NCBI GenBank assembly: GCA_951812665.1
Contig: CATOST010000018.1
Location: forward strand, 1-64,000
Origin: an uncultured Acidobacteriota bacterium
GTDB lineage: Bacteria > Acidobacteriota > UBA6911 > RPQK01 > JAJDTT01
Reading direction: 5' to 3'
DNA length: 64,000 bases
The notes under the pieces were generated by a model. The model did not search any database, was not told the DNA's origin, and saw nothing but the letters and a program-made list of their open reading frames with translations. Made by a program: the position numbers and the translations under genes. Positions 39,607 to 48,833 of the stretch are shown here, in pieces; position 1 is the stretch's first letter; each line of letters starts with the position of its first letter.

Positions 39607-40959
39607 ATGACTTCCAGTTTCCACATCTTCAGCTTCGGCTGCCGCACCAACCAGTCCGACAGCGCCGCCATCCGGCAGGACTTCCTGGGGCGCGGCTACC
39701 AGGAGGCAGGGGACTGGCGGAAGGCGGGGATCATCATCGTCAACTCCTGTACCGTCACGCATCGAGCCGATCAGCAGGTGCGGCAACTGGTCCGCCGGTT
39801 TCACCGCGGAAACGCGGCGGCCCGGATCCTGGTGACGGGTTGCTATGCTCAACGGGATCCGGAAATCCTGTCTCGAATTCCAGGTGTCGAAGCCGTCATC
39901 GGCAACACTCACAAGAGCGGCCTGGTGGGGATCGTGGACGGGACGAGGGAGTCCGCCCTGACGGCGGACGAGCTGGCGGACGTGTACCGGCAGGAGTTCG
40001 TCAAGGTCCGCACCATGGAGGGCGCGACCGCGGGATCGCCGGGGCTTCGAGTCCGACCCTTCGTCAAGGTGCAGGACGGCTGTGACGCCAAGTGTACGTA
40101 CTGCATCATTCCGCTGGTTCGCGGGCCCGGACGGAGCCTGCCGCCGGAGCAGGTTCTGGCCCAGGTGCGGCAGTTGGCCCGAAAGGGGTTCCAGGAGGTG
40201 GTTCTGACCGGAATCCACATTGGAACTTACGGAGTGCATCTGAAGCCGCGTTATTCTCTGGATCGCCTCTTGGCGGACGTGGCTGAGACGCCGGGGCTGG
40301 TCCGGCTGCGGTTGAGTTCCATCGAACCGATGCAGCTGTCGCGGCGGGTGATCCGGTTGGCGGCCGGGAACGACAAGATCTGCCCGCATTTCCACATCTG
40401 CCTGCAGAGCGGCAGCAACCGGATCCTGCGGAAGATGTTGCGCCCGTACAACACGTCCAGATTCGGAGAGATCGTGCAGGAGATCCGGGCCACGTTGCCC
40501 CAGGCGGCCATCGGAACGGATCTGGTGGTCGGATTTCCGGGGGAGACGCGACGGGACCATCTCGAAACCGTCCGTTTCGTTCAGGCCATGCCCTTCACCT
40601 ATCTCCACGTGTTCCCTTACAGCGACCGGCCCGGGACCCGGGCGTCGTCAATGCGGCCCAAAGTCGACCCGCGGGTGCGGCGTCAGCGGTGTTGGGAGCT
40701 GAGGCAGATTTCGGCAGCAAAGAATCGCGTCTTCCGGCGACGGTTCATCGGCAGGAAGCTTTCGGTCCTGACGCTGGGGGAGTCTGCCGCCGGCAGGTGG
40801 GAGGGGATCTCCGCAAACTACATCAAGGTTCGTTTTCCGGTCCCCATGGCGCCCAACAGAATGGTCCGGGTCGAGGCCGCAGGGGAGACGGAGGATGGTC
40901 TGGCCGGGAGCCCCGGGTCAACGTGTCAACCGTCGAGGACGACGCAGGCCACTGCGTAG
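39607..40959 (+). CDS. mtaB: tRNA t6A37 methylthiotransferase MtaB
   Basis: MtaB adds a methylthio group to t6A at position 37 of ANN-reading tRNAs. The N-terminal domain has FGCRTNQSDS and NSCTVTHRADQQVRQ with conserved cysteines. The radical SAM domain has CDAKCTYCIIPLVRGPGRS (CxxxCxxC), LTGIHIGTYG and LQSGSNRILRKMLRPYN. The C-terminal TRAM-like part is short. I use ATG 39607; an ATG at 39559 would add 16 residues without family resemblance. The 3' end overlaps the convergent acpS by 34 bp. Confidence 0.9.
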   Translation: MTSSFHIFSFGCRTNQSDSAAIRQDFLGRGYQEAGDWRKAGIIIVNSCTVTHRADQQVRQLVRRFHRGNAAARILVTGCYAQRDPEILSRIPGVEAVIGNTHKSGLVGIVDGTRESALTADELADVYRQEFVKVRTMEGATAGSPGLRVRPFVKVQDGCDAKCTYCIIPLVRGPGRSLPPEQVLAQVRQLARKGFQEVVLTGIHIGTYGVHLKPRYSLDRLLADVAETPGLVRLRLSSIEPMQLSRRVIRLAAGNDKICPHFHICLQSGSNRILRKMLRPYNTSRFGEIVQEIRATLPQAAIGTDLVVGFPGETRRDHLETVRFVQAMPFTYLHVFPYSDRPGTRASSMRPKVDPRVRRQRCWELRQISAAKNRVFRRRFIGRKLSVLTLGESAAGRWEGISANYIKVRFPVPMAPNRMVRVEAAGETEDGLAGSPGSTCQPSRTTQATA

Positions 40960-41300
40960 TCGGTGGCGTGGGTGATCGTGAGGTGGCTCCTCTGAGCCTT
41001 CGATTCCTTGAAGATGGCCGCCGCTTTTCCGTATAGGGTCAACCGGGGTTCCCCCATCGGTCCGGCCGTGGTTTCGACGTCGCGCCACCGGATCCCCGCC
41101 TGCCAACCGGTCCCCAGGGCCTTCAGGGCCGCCTCTTTGGCTGCGAATCGTCCGGCGAAATGCTGGTATTTGTTCCGCCGCCGGGAGCAGTATCGTATTT
41201 CTTCAGGGGTGAAGACTCGCTCGGTGATGGATTTGCTGCCGCGTAGAGCCTTGGCGATGCGCGCGACCTCCACGATGTCCAGTCCAATTCCGACGACCAT
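40926..41300 (-). CDS. acpS: Holo-[acyl-carrier-protein] synthase
   Basis: AcpS places phosphopantetheine on ACP. The 124-residue protein starts MVVGIGLDIVEVARI (the Asp binds magnesium) and has FTPEEIRYC, AGRFAAKEAALKALGTG and LTITHATDYAVACVVL, all family motifs. I chose ATG 41300; an upstream ATG at 41381 would add 27 unmatched residues. It could prime both the free ACP and the ACP domain of the synthase at 4526-8896. Confidence 0.93.
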   Translation of the reverse strand: MVVGIGLDIVEVARIAKALRGSKSITERVFTPEEIRYCSRRRNKYQHFAGRFAAKEAALKALGTGWQAGIRWRDVETTAGPMGEPRLTLYGKAAAIFKESKAQRSHLTITHATDYAVACVVLDG

Positions 41301-41379
41301 GGGGAACCCTCTGTGAACCGGGCACAGTTTACTGTGGGGAGGCCGGTCAGTTCCAGACCATGTTACCCTGCCCCCTCCC

Positions 41380-42150
41380 ATGATGGTGGAGAAGGCGGCG
41401 GGTAATTTCCCCTATCTGGCCTTCCAGGGCCTGACGGCAATTCCCGGGTTCGTCCACGCCGTCACGACCCGGGCAACCGAGGGGTGCCGGCCGGCCCAGC
41501 AGGCTGCCCGCCCGCCGGAACCGGCCGCGGAATTTCTGGAGGCCCTCGGCGTTCCCGCCCGGAAACTGATCCTGTTGAAACAGGAGCACGCAGACGAGGT
41601 GCTTGCAGTCGAGGCCGCGAGGCCGCCGGGCGACGCGGGAAAACCTGCAGCGGATGCCGTCGTCCTCTCATCCCCGGGGTGGTATTCGGCGATTCGGACG
41701 GCGGATTGCCTTTCGGTGTTGGCCGTGGAGCCACGCCGGCGGGTCGTGGGCTTGGTGCACGCCGGCTGGCGGGGAACCTGCAAGCGGGTGACTGCCAAGG
41801 CGTTGGCTCACCTGCTCCGTTTGTCGGGGGCAGCTCCCGAGGATCTGTGGGTCGGGTTCGGGCCCTGCATCCGGAATTGTTGTTACGAGGTCGGCGCAGA
41901 GGTGAGGGCCGCTTACCGGGAGCGCGGCCATGAAACGCGGGAGATCTTCCAGGGGAGGTGCCTGGACCTGATCCGAGCCAACCGGCTCCAACTGGAGCAA
42001 CTGGGCGTCAGCCGGATTGTGGACTCCGGCCTCTGCACCTCCTGCTGCAACGATCGGTTCTATTCCTACCGGCGGGAAAAGACGGAGCGGAGGATGTGGA
42101 CTCTGGCCGGCTTTCGCCCCGGGCTGTCCAGGCTCCATCCGCTCGAATGA
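41380..42150 (+). CDS. pgeF: Purine nucleoside phosphorylase / peptidoglycan editing factor PgeF (YfiH, LACC1 family)
   Basis: The 256-residue protein has the copper/zinc-type pattern of the YfiH family: [36 protein letters not shown] and [12 protein letters not shown], near the positions usual for the family. Members act on purine nucleosides and have been linked to removing wrong residues from peptidoglycan precursors. The ATG pair at 41380/41383 leaves the exact start open. Diverges from acpS. Confidence 0.9.
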   Translation: MMVEKAAGNFPYLAFQGLTAIPGFVHAVTTRATEGCRPAQQAARPPEPAAEFLEALGVPARKLILLKQEHADEVLAVEAARPPGDAGKPAADAVVLSSPGWYSAIRTADCLSVLAVEPRRRVVGLVHAGWRGTCKRVTAKALAHLLRLSGAAPEDLWVGFGPCIRNCCYEVGAEVRAAYRERGHETREIFQGRCLDLIRANRLQLEQLGVSRIVDSGLCTSCCNDRFYSYRREKTERRMWTLAGFRPGLSRLHPLE

Positions 42151-42172
42151 CGGGGCGGCCCCTGAGCCGGCG

Positions 42173-42654
42173 TCAGAGTTGGATGCTCTCGATCTTCTTC
42201 TGTTGCGCCGCCTTGTAGGCCCTCAGCTTGTCCTGAAGTCCCGCGTCGCTGCGACTCAAGATCTGGACCGCCACCAAGCCGCGTTGCGGGCGCCGGCCTT
42301 GCCGATGGCCATGGTGGCCACCGGCACCCCGCCCGGCATCTGAACCGTGGCCAAAAGGGCGTCCAGGCCTTTCAGTGGCGAAGAGTCGATGGGCACACCG
42401 ATCACGGGGAGAATGGTATGGGCCGCCAGCACGCCGGCCAGATGGGCAGCCGCGCCGGCGCCTGCAATCAACACCTGAATTCCACGGCCCTCCGCATCCT
42501 GTGCAAAGTCTTGGGTCAGAGTGGGCGAGCGGTGGGCCGAGAGAACTCGCAGGTCGTAGGGAACGCCAAAATCTTCCAGGATCTTGCTCGCCTCCCGCAT
42601 CACCCCCAGATCGGAAACGCTGCCCATGAGGATGCCAACTTTCGGTGCGCTCAT
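42173..42654 (-). pseudogene. purE: N5-carboxyaminoimidazole ribonucleotide mutase PurE, with a frameshift
   Basis: PurE converts N5-CAIR to CAIR in purine synthesis. The first frame reads [73 protein letters not shown] and then goes wrong (WWRSRS, stop at 42256). The expected continuation, [11 protein letters not shown] and [14 protein letters not shown], is found in the next frame and ends at 42173. A single missing base near 42276-42282 explains it. The gene is otherwise complete, sits in an ATGA overlap with purD and is normally needed, so a sequencing error is quite possible. Confidence 0.85.
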
Positions 42655-43949
42655 TCTGAATTCCTTTCTGGTGGGGAAAGCCGCCGGTACGCGATGTCCC
42701 GCCGATAGTAGATGCCGTCGAAGTGAATCTCATTCAATCCCGCATAGGCGCGCCGAACCGCCTCCTCGAGAGTGGGGGCCAGTGCCGTGACGCCCAGGAC
42801 CCTCCCGCCGCTGGTCAGGAAGCGGCCGCCGGCGTGGGAGGTGCCGGCGTGGAACACTACGAGCTTATCCATCCGTCCTGCCCGCTCCAGTCCGGAGATC
42901 TCGTGTCCCTTGGGGTAGGATCCGGGGTAGCCCTGCGAAGCGGCGACCACGCAGACCGCTGCGTCGGGGGTCCATTCGGCCCGGACGCCCGCCAGGCCGC
43001 CGCAGGCCGCCTGGAGCAGAAGCGTAGAGAGCTCGCTCCGGAGCCGCGGCAGGATGACCTGTGCTTCCGGGTCCCCGAAGCGCACGTTGAACTCCAGGAC
43101 CTTGGGGCCGTCGGCCGTGAGCATCAGTCCGGCGTAGAGGATTCCGGCGAAGGGATGACCCTCCCGGTTCATACCGTCTACGGTGGGGAGAATGACTTCG
43201 TCCAGGATCCGGCGCCGCAGATCAGGGGACAAGAGGCCGTCCATGGAGTAGGCGCCCATTCCGCCGGTGTTGGGTCCCCGGTCTCCTTCGAAGATCTGCT
43301 TGTGATCCTGGGAGGGGACCATGGGGACCACATTGCCGGCTCCGTCGGCCAGGACCATGAACGAAGCTTCTTCTCCTTGTAAAAACTCCTCGATCACCAG
43401 CCGATCGCCGGCAGTTCCGAATCGTCTTGCAATCATGATCCGGTCGACGGCCGCGACGGCCTCCTGCAGGTCGGCGCAGATCAGGACTCCCTTGCCGGCC
43501 GCCAAGCCGTCGGCTTTGAGCACGACGGGAAAGTCGAAGAGTCCGTTCCGAAGGGCCTGTGCCGCGGTCGAGGCCTCATCGAAAACCTGGTAGGCCGCCG
43601 TCGGGATCTGATGGCGGGCCATGAAATCCTTGGCGAAGGCCTTGCTCCCCTCCAGCCGCGCCGCCCCCGCCGAGGGGCCCACGAGCGGCACGCCGGCTTG
43701 ACGAAAGAGGTCGCCGATACCGTCCACCAAGCTGGCTTCGGGACCGACTACGGCCAGATCGACACTCTGGCTGACGGCGAAATCCAGCAGTTTCCGGGGA
43801 GAGAGCTTGGGGAGGAGGCGCGTCTTGGAGGCGTCCGCAATGCCGGCGTTCCCAGGCGAGCAGTAAATCTCCCGGACCCGGTCGGCCAGGCCCAATTTCC
43901 AGACCAGTACGTGTTCTCTTCCGCCGGAGCCGACGACTAATATTTTCAC
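42651..43949 (-). CDS. purD: Phosphoribosylamine-glycine ligase
   Basis: PurD joins glycine to phosphoribosylamine. The 432-residue ATP-grasp protein has ILVVGSGGREHVLVWKL, CSPGNAGIAD, VGPEASLVDGIGD, GSKAFAKDFMARHQIPTA, VLKADGLAAGKGV, GDRGPNTGGMGAYS and FNVRFGDPEAQV. Its 3' end overlaps the purE start (ATGA), so purD and purE form one unit. Confidence 0.96.
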   Translation of the reverse strand: MKILVVGSGGREHVLVWKLGLADRVREIYCSPGNAGIADASKTRLLPKLSPRKLLDFAVSQSVDLAVVGPEASLVDGIGDLFRQAGVPLVGPSAGAARLEGSKAFAKDFMARHQIPTAAYQVFDEASTAAQALRNGLFDFPVVLKADGLAAGKGVLICADLQEAVAAVDRIMIARRFGTAGDRLVIEEFLQGEEASFMVLADGAGNVVPMVPSQDHKQIFEGDRGPNTGGMGAYSMDGLLSPDLRRRILDEVILPTVDGMNREGHPFAGILYAGLMLTADGPKVLEFNVRFGDPEAQVILPRLRSELSTLLLQAACGGLAGVRAEWTPDAAVCVVAASQGYPGSYPKGHEISGLERAGRMDKLVVFHAGTSHAGGRFLTSGGRVLGVTALAPTLEEAVRRAYAGLNEIHFDGIYYRRDIAYRRLSPPERNSE

Positions 43950-43987
43950 TCTGGTTTCGCGACGAGCAGGCTGGAGCCGTGCGTGGG

Positions 43988-44269
43988 TCAGCTCTCCTTC
44001 TTGGCGTCCGATTTGGTGGTCGAACTCTCGGAGTTTGTTTTGGCCGGTTCCGCCTTGGTGGTTTCCGTGTTCTTCGAGGCGGCGTCCTTATTACGGCCGT
44101 AGTCGGTGACGTACCAGCCTGACCCCTTGAACTGGATGCTGGGAGCCGAGATCAGCTTCTCCAACGGCCCGCCGCAAGAGCCGCACGTCTCCAAGGGTGG
44201 ATCCGAGAACCGCTGAAGCGCTTCGATCGTCTCTCCGCAACTGTCGCAAGCGTACTCGTAAAGCGGCAT
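43988..44269 (-). CDS. FmdB-family zinc ribbon protein
   Basis: The 93-residue protein opens MPLYEYACDSCGETIEALQ and has LETCGSCGG, the two CxxC pairs of the FmdB zinc ribbon. After KFKGSGWY-like FKGSGWYVTDYG comes a low-complexity tail rich in Lys, Thr, Ser and Glu. The function of the family is unknown; regulators of amidase genes were the first members. I chose the second of two adjacent ATGs (44269) because the family begins MPxYEY. Confidence 0.88.
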   Translation of the reverse strand: MPLYEYACDSCGETIEALQRFSDPPLETCGSCGGPLEKLISAPSIQFKGSGWYVTDYGRNKDAASKNTETTKAEPAKTNSESSTTKSDAKKES

Positions 44270-44468
44270 CATGGCACCCGCAAGCAACCCCTCCGAAAAA
44301 CGTAGAATATAGCAGCGGCGGAGGGAAAGAGAAAAGCGGAAGCAGAAAAGAGAGAAGAGGAGGGGTTGGGGTGGCGGAAAAGTGATCGGAATGAGGAGGC
44401 TCTCAAGAACAGAGGGCGGGACGAACTCGATTTCCTCTTTTCTTTCCCCTCTGAGATACTGACTCGCG
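44270..44468. other. Purine-rich spacer between divergent fmdB and serS
   Basis: About 200 bp with no gene. The plus strand is very purine-rich (44319-44400), and a pyrimidine run at 44440-44456 is nearly complementary to its first part. It can fold into a long imperfect hairpin ending just before the serS start. I see no T-box or clear promoter. Confidence 0.4.
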
Positions 44469-45758
44469 ATGTTGGACCGGGCCTATATCAGGGGCAATCT
44501 GGAGCAGGTCGAGACAGGGCTGAAGACACGCGGCTTTGCCTTGGCCGTCGAGGAGTTTCGGTCTCTCGACGCACGCGAGCGGGAAATCAGGATCGAAGCC
44601 GAGGAACTGAGGGCCGGCCGCAACCGAACCAGCCACGAGATCGCACGGCAGCGCCAGCGGGGCGACGACGCCAGTTCCCAGATCCGGGAGATGAAGCGGG
44701 TGTCCGCCCGGATCAAGGAGCTGGATGAGAACCTGAGCGGCCTTCGGAGCCGAATGGAAGCGTTCCTCTCCTGGATCCCGAATCTGGCGGCCGAGGGGGT
44801 TCCGGCGGGGAAAGACAGCGGCGCCAACGAAGTCGTTCGCGTCGTGGGCGACCCGCCCGAGTTTTCCTTTCCCGTCCGGGACCATGTCGAATTGGGGACC
44901 CACCTGGGCATCCTGGACCTGGAGCGGGCCAGCAAGATCGCCGGTGCCCGTTTCAGCCTCTATTCCGGTGCCGGCGCCCTGCTGGAGCGGGCGCTCATCA
45001 ACATGATGCTGGACCTTCACACCCGTTCCCATGGATACCGGGAGGTGATTCCTCCCTTCCTGGCCAATCGCCGCAGTTTCTTTGGGACCGGAAACCTCCC
45101 CAAGTTCGAGGAAGACCTCTTTCGGGTGGCGGATTCCGACTACTTCCTCATCCCCACCGCCGAGGTCCCGCTGACCAATATTTTTGCCGGCGAGATCCTG
45201 GAGGAGGAGGATCTTCCCGTCAACCTCACGGCCTGCACGCCCTGCTTCCGGAGGGAGGCGGGCTCTTACGGCAAGGACACCCGGGGGCTGATTCGCCTGC
45301 ACCAGTTCAACAAGGTCGAGCTGGTCAAGTTCACGCACCCGGAAGACTCGCCGCGGCAATTGGAGCAGCTGACCGGCCACGCCGAAGCCGTTCTCCAAGC
45401 GCTGGGAATCCCCTACCGGGTCGTGGTGCTTTCCACCGGCGACATGGGATTCAGCGCGGCCAAGACCTACGATCTGGAGGTGTGGGTCCCCAGCCAGAAT
45501 ACCTATCGGGAGATTTCCTCCTGCAGCAACTTCACCGACTTTCAGGCTCGGCGCTGCAGGATTCGTTACCGCCCGGCTCAGGGCTCGGGAAACCGGCTGG
45601 TCCACACCCTGAACGGGTCCGGGCTGGCGGCGGGCCGGACCTGGGTAGCCCTGGTGGAGAATTTCCAGGAGGAGGACGGAAGCGTTCGGATTCCGGAGGC
45701 GCTCCACCCCTATATGCATGGGCTGGAGTGTTTGGTGCCGGAGGGGCGTTCCGGATGA
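44469..45758 (+). CDS. serS: Serine-tRNA ligase
   Basis: SerRS charges tRNA-Ser. The 429-residue protein has a coiled-coil N-terminal arm (residues 25-105, many Glu, Arg and Lys) that binds the long variable arm. Class II motifs follow: [57 protein letters not shown] and the C-terminal [18 protein letters not shown]. Both tRNA-Ser genes of the window are its substrates. Confidence 0.96.
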   Translation: MLDRAYIRGNLEQVETGLKTRGFALAVEEFRSLDAREREIRIEAEELRAGRNRTSHEIARQRQRGDDASSQIREMKRVSARIKELDENLSGLRSRMEAFLSWIPNLAAEGVPAGKDSGANEVVRVVGDPPEFSFPVRDHVELGTHLGILDLERASKIAGARFSLYSGAGALLERALINMMLDLHTRSHGYREVIPPFLANRRSFFGTGNLPKFEEDLFRVADSDYFLIPTAEVPLTNIFAGEILEEEDLPVNLTACTPCFRREAGSYGKDTRGLIRLHQFNKVELVKFTHPEDSPRQLEQLTGHAEAVLQALGIPYRVVVLSTGDMGFSAAKTYDLEVWVPSQNTYREISSCSNFTDFQARRCRIRYRPAQGSGNRLVHTLNGSGLAAGRTWVALVENFQEEDGSVRIPEALHPYMHGLECLVPEGRSG

Positions 45759-45807
45759 ACGCGGCGGGCCGAAGGCGCCGGATCGACTCGGGAGCGTTCC
45801 TGAAGAG

Positions 45808-46758
45808 ATGATCGGTTTCAATCTGGACAAATCCGTTCGGCTCAGCCTCTACGAGCAGATCAAGGGACAACTCCTCTCGGCCATCTACTGCGGCAAGATT
45901 CGAGCAGGAGACCGGCTGCCGTCCATCCGGGAGGTGTCCGATCAGCTCGGGATCAACTACAAGACGACCCGCAAGATCTACCTGAAATTGGCCGAGGAGA
46001 ACTATCTGGGGATCGTGAAAGGAAGCGGGGCCTTTCTGAAGGAACGGAGCGGCGAGGCCTCCTATGAGCAGATGCGGCGGCGGGCGGTCTTCAACCTGTT
46101 GGGGGAAGTATCCGCCAAGGCCAGGAACCTGGGCCTCTCCCCGGACAAGTTCAGCGGCTTGCTGGACGCCTACTGGACCGGGACCGATCTGCGCGAGTTG
46201 CATCTGGCGGTCGTGGACCACGAAGAGGAGGCGTACGTTTTCTCCCGGGAGCTGGAGCTACGCCTGAAGGGCGTGCGGGCCCGGAGCGTTTCGTTGGGCG
46301 ACGTCGACAGCGAGGCCACCCGGGCGCTCCTCAGGGACAGCGAGTTCCTGCTGACGACCAGCTACCACTTGGAGGAAGTCAGGGAGCTGACCCGCCGTTT
46401 CGGAAAGAAGCTGGTGGAGATCAAGCCCAGCCACGCGATCTATCGAGAGGTCCTGAGTGCAGCCCGTCACGAGAACGTGGCCATCGTGGTGCGGGATGAA
46501 GACACCCTGCACGCTTCCTGGGACGTCTTCATGAACATCTACCACCCTTCGACGGAGATGAAGTTCTGGATCGCCCCCATTTCCAGGCAGGACCTCATCG
46601 AAAAGATCGTCCGGGATGCGGACCTGATTTTTGTTTCGCCCATGTGCTGGGACGAGATGCGAAAGCGGACGCCTCCGGCGAAGACGCTGAAGACGTACGA
46701 CAAGTTCATTTCTCAGGAGACCATCGACCAGCTCCGGGCGCTCCAGCTCTTGGGGTAG
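45808..46758 (+). CDS. GntR-family regulator with an uncommon C-terminal domain
   Basis: Residues 1-75 form a GntR winged helix (SLYEQIKGQLLSAIYCGKIRAGDRLPSIREVSDQLGIN, KTTRKIYLKLAEE, IVKGSGAFL). The remaining 240 residues are not the FCD, UTRA or MocR/aminotransferase domains usual for the family. They alternate strands and helices (EEAYVFSRELELRLKGVRARSVSL, LLTTSYHLEEVREL, VAIVVRDEDTLHASWDVF), like a periplasmic-binding or receiver-type fold. The ligand is unknown. It lies between serS and the deaminase gene and may control the latter. ATG 45808 is chosen at the HTH start. Confidence 0.8.
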   Translation: MIGFNLDKSVRLSLYEQIKGQLLSAIYCGKIRAGDRLPSIREVSDQLGINYKTTRKIYLKLAEENYLGIVKGSGAFLKERSGEASYEQMRRRAVFNLLGEVSAKARNLGLSPDKFSGLLDAYWTGTDLRELHLAVVDHEEEAYVFSRELELRLKGVRARSVSLGDVDSEATRALLRDSEFLLTTSYHLEEVRELTRRFGKKLVEIKPSHAIYREVLSAARHENVAIVVRDEDTLHASWDVFMNIYHPSTEMKFWIAPISRQDLIEKIVRDADLIFVSPMCWDEMRKRTPPAKTLKTYDKFISQETIDQLRALQLLG

Positions 46759-46798
46759 CGGTCGAGGGCAACCGGCCGCTCCCACGGCAGGCAATGGA

Positions 46799-47887
46799 AT
46801 GATCGATCGGGAAGGCCGCATCACGCGGCCGAACTCTCCGCGGAAAGCCGTCTCCGAGCGGTATGTTCGGAGTCTCCCCAAGGCCGAGTTGCATCTACAT
46901 CTCGAGGGCAGCGTCGGGCCGGAGCGGTTCCATGCCCTCGCCTGCAAATACGGCACGGAATACGCTTCCCTGAGCGTCGCCGAGCTGACCGAGAAACTCT
47001 ACCGGTACGGGAGCCTTCATGAATTCCTGGGCGCCTTCAAGGTGGTCTGCCAACACTTGCGGGGCAAGGAGGACTATGCGGGCATCCTGGAGGACTTGGC
47101 CGAGAGTCTCCTCCGGCAGGGAGTCTTCTATGCGGAGATCACCTACGCTCCGTCCATTCCCTGGATCTGGGGCCGGGACGGCCGGAAGATCCTGCAGCAG
47201 CTATTGAAAACAGGATCCCGGTTCGAGAAGAAGGGTCTGGTCATTCGCTGGGTGCTGGACTGCGTTCGCCAGTTCGGCGTGGAAGCGGCCTGGAGGACAG
47301 CCCGGCTGGCGGCGGAGCATCGGAGCAGGGGCGTCGTGGCGTTGGGGATGGGAGGGGACGAATTGTCCCTTCCCCTGATCGAGTATCGCGATGTCTTTCT
47401 CTGGGCCAAGGCCCATGAGATCTACATCCATATCCACGCCGGCGAGATCGGCGAGCCGGATCAGGTCTGGAGCGCCCTCAAGGACCTGGGCGCGAACCGG
47501 ATCGGGCACGGCGTCCAGGCGGCCCGGGACCCGCGCCTGATCGAGTATCTGCGGGAGCATGCCGTAGGCTTGGACGTCTGCCTCACCAGCAACCTCAGGA
47601 CCCGGGCCTGGACGCCGCTGTCCCAGCATCCCTTTCCCCTCTTTTACCGCCGCGGGGTTCCGGTGACCCTGAACACGGACGATCCCGGCCTGTTCCGGAC
47701 CAGCTTGACCCAAGAGTACCTGAAGGCCTCGCGGACCTTCGGGCTGACGGCACAGGACCTGCAACGGATTGCGTTGCAGGCGGTTCGGTGCTCCTTCCTG
47801 CCCCACGAGGCCAAGATGGCCCACATGCAGCGGCTCCAGGACCGGATGGAACCGGGCGGAATTCCGCAAACCGGACGCCGGCTGTGA
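46799..47887 (+). CDS. Adenosine deaminase family protein
   Basis: The 362-residue metallohydrolase has SLPKAELHLHLEGSVGPE (zinc HxH), YAEITYAPS, HIHAGEIGEP (zinc His and catalytic Glu), GANRIGHG, and LNTDDPGLFRTSL (zinc and catalytic Asp pair). The order fits adenosine deaminase. Close relatives deaminate adenine, aminodeoxyfutalosine or N6-methyl-AMP, and sequence alone does not decide. It follows the GntR gene by 40 bp. Confidence 0.85.
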   Translation: MIDREGRITRPNSPRKAVSERYVRSLPKAELHLHLEGSVGPERFHALACKYGTEYASLSVAELTEKLYRYGSLHEFLGAFKVVCQHLRGKEDYAGILEDLAESLLRQGVFYAEITYAPSIPWIWGRDGRKILQQLLKTGSRFEKKGLVIRWVLDCVRQFGVEAAWRTARLAAEHRSRGVVALGMGGDELSLPLIEYRDVFLWAKAHEIYIHIHAGEIGEPDQVWSALKDLGANRIGHGVQAARDPRLIEYLREHAVGLDVCLTSNLRTRAWTPLSQHPFPLFYRRGVPVTLNTDDPGLFRTSLTQEYLKASRTFGLTAQDLQRIALQAVRCSFLPHEAKMAHMQRLQDRMEPGGIPQTGRRL

Positions 47888-47911
47888 GAGAATGGAGGCT
47901 ACTCGCCAGCC

Positions 47912-48001
47912 GGAGGAGTGGCCGAGTGGTTTAAGGCGGCGGTCTTGAAAATCGCTGTGTCCGGAAGGGCACCGTGGGTTCGAATCCTACCTCCTCCGCC
48001 A
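47912..48001 (+). tRNA. tRNA-Ser (anticodon UGA)
   Basis: GGAGGAG pairs with CTCCTCC, followed by G and an encoded CCA. The anticodon loop CTTGAAA places TGA at 47946-47948. The long variable arm and the GGTTCGAATCC T-loop fit a 90-base class II serine tRNA, which reads UCA and related codons. Confidence 0.97.
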
Positions 48002-48118
48002 CCTCATGGTTCAGTATCGGCAGTGCCGCGAACGGTTTGCGGGGCTGGAAGGGCCCGGGCTACGAGACCTCGGCAATCGGGAAATCGACTTCGGCCAACC
48101 GCCTACACTCGCGGGGAA

Positions 48119-48511
48119 TCACAGTATGCCCTCAACCCACCGAACGACCCGATCGGCCAGCTTGACGGCTTCGCGGTGGTCGTTGTCCGTGACCGGCCTC
48201 GTGTGCCCCGGATACCGGGAAACTGCTGCATACCGGGTCAGGGTTGCAGCGTCGAAGACCTCGGCCGGGACAGCTACTCCCGCTTCCTCGACGAGCGATA
48301 GGAGGGCCGCCAGATCGTGAATGAACGGATGTTGTACGCCACGCGCCAGCAATAACCCCTTAATCGCCTTCTCGGCGGCCTGTTGCGCGTCGAAGCAGAG
48401 GTCCTCCAGATACACGCCTGCCGCCCACAGCTTCGCGCGAACCAGATTGCTGTGGGCTCGGTTCATCCACTCACGCGGGTCGTCGTGCAGGAATCGCTCA
48501 CGCGGCCTCAT
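48119..48511 (-). CDS. HEPN-domain protein, likely toxin of a HEPN-MNT pair
   Basis: The 130-residue all-helical protein has the HEPN pattern WMNRAHSNLVRAKL, FDAQQAAEKAIKGLLL, HDLAALLSLV and YAAVSRYPGHTRPV. In characterised pairs the HEPN protein is an RNase toxin that its MNT partner inactivates. The canonical RX4-6H motif is not obvious here, so its activity is uncertain. It overlaps the MNT gene by 14 bp and follows it on the same transcript. It lies 117 bp from tRNA-Ser(UGA). Confidence 0.85.
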   Translation of the reverse strand: MRPRERFLHDDPREWMNRAHSNLVRAKLWAAGVYLEDLCFDAQQAAEKAIKGLLLARGVQHPFIHDLAALLSLVEEAGVAVPAEVFDAATLTRYAAVSRYPGHTRPVTDNDHREAVKLADRVVRWVEGIL

Positions 48512-48821
48512 AGACCACCCGTCCCTCGCGCAGGGCCTCCCGAATCACCATGCCGTAGCTGTCGCGGTAGCGTTCCAGGTCGTCGGGGGATGCCACGATA
48601 GCGTCGACTGCCGCCCCGACGCCGCGCAGGTTCAGATAAATGTCACCCATGAGATCCAGGGCGTCGACCCCGGCCCGGACCACCAGCAGATCGAGATCGC
48701 TATGGGGCCCCATTCGCCCTCGCGCTGCGGAACCGAACAGAATGATCTTCTCCGGTTGTGCCACCTGCACAACACGCCGAATCACCTCGTCCAGTACCGC
48801 CTGATCTACCGTTCCGTTCAT
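48498..48821 (-). CDS. MNT-type nucleotidyltransferase, likely antitoxin of the HEPN-MNT pair
   Basis: The 107-residue protein has the minimal nucleotidyltransferase signature IILFGSAARGRMGPHSDLDL (GSx10DxD) and a third acidic residue in VDAIVA. Known MNT partners AMPylate the HEPN toxin. It comes first in the pair; the start is ATG 48821, 12 bp after the putA remnant stop on the same strand. Confidence 0.87.
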   Translation of the reverse strand: MNGTVDQAVLDEVIRRVVQVAQPEKIILFGSAARGRMGPHSDLDLLVVRAGVDALDLMGDIYLNLRGVGAAVDAIVASPDDLERYRDSYGMVIREALREGRVVYEAA

Positions 48822-48833
48822 CTCAGTCTCCAG

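Noticed and set aside
39034-40608. 524-codon open frame antisense to mtaB and overlapping walJ
   Set aside because: Both strands are accounted for by clear genes, and the frame shows no family motif.
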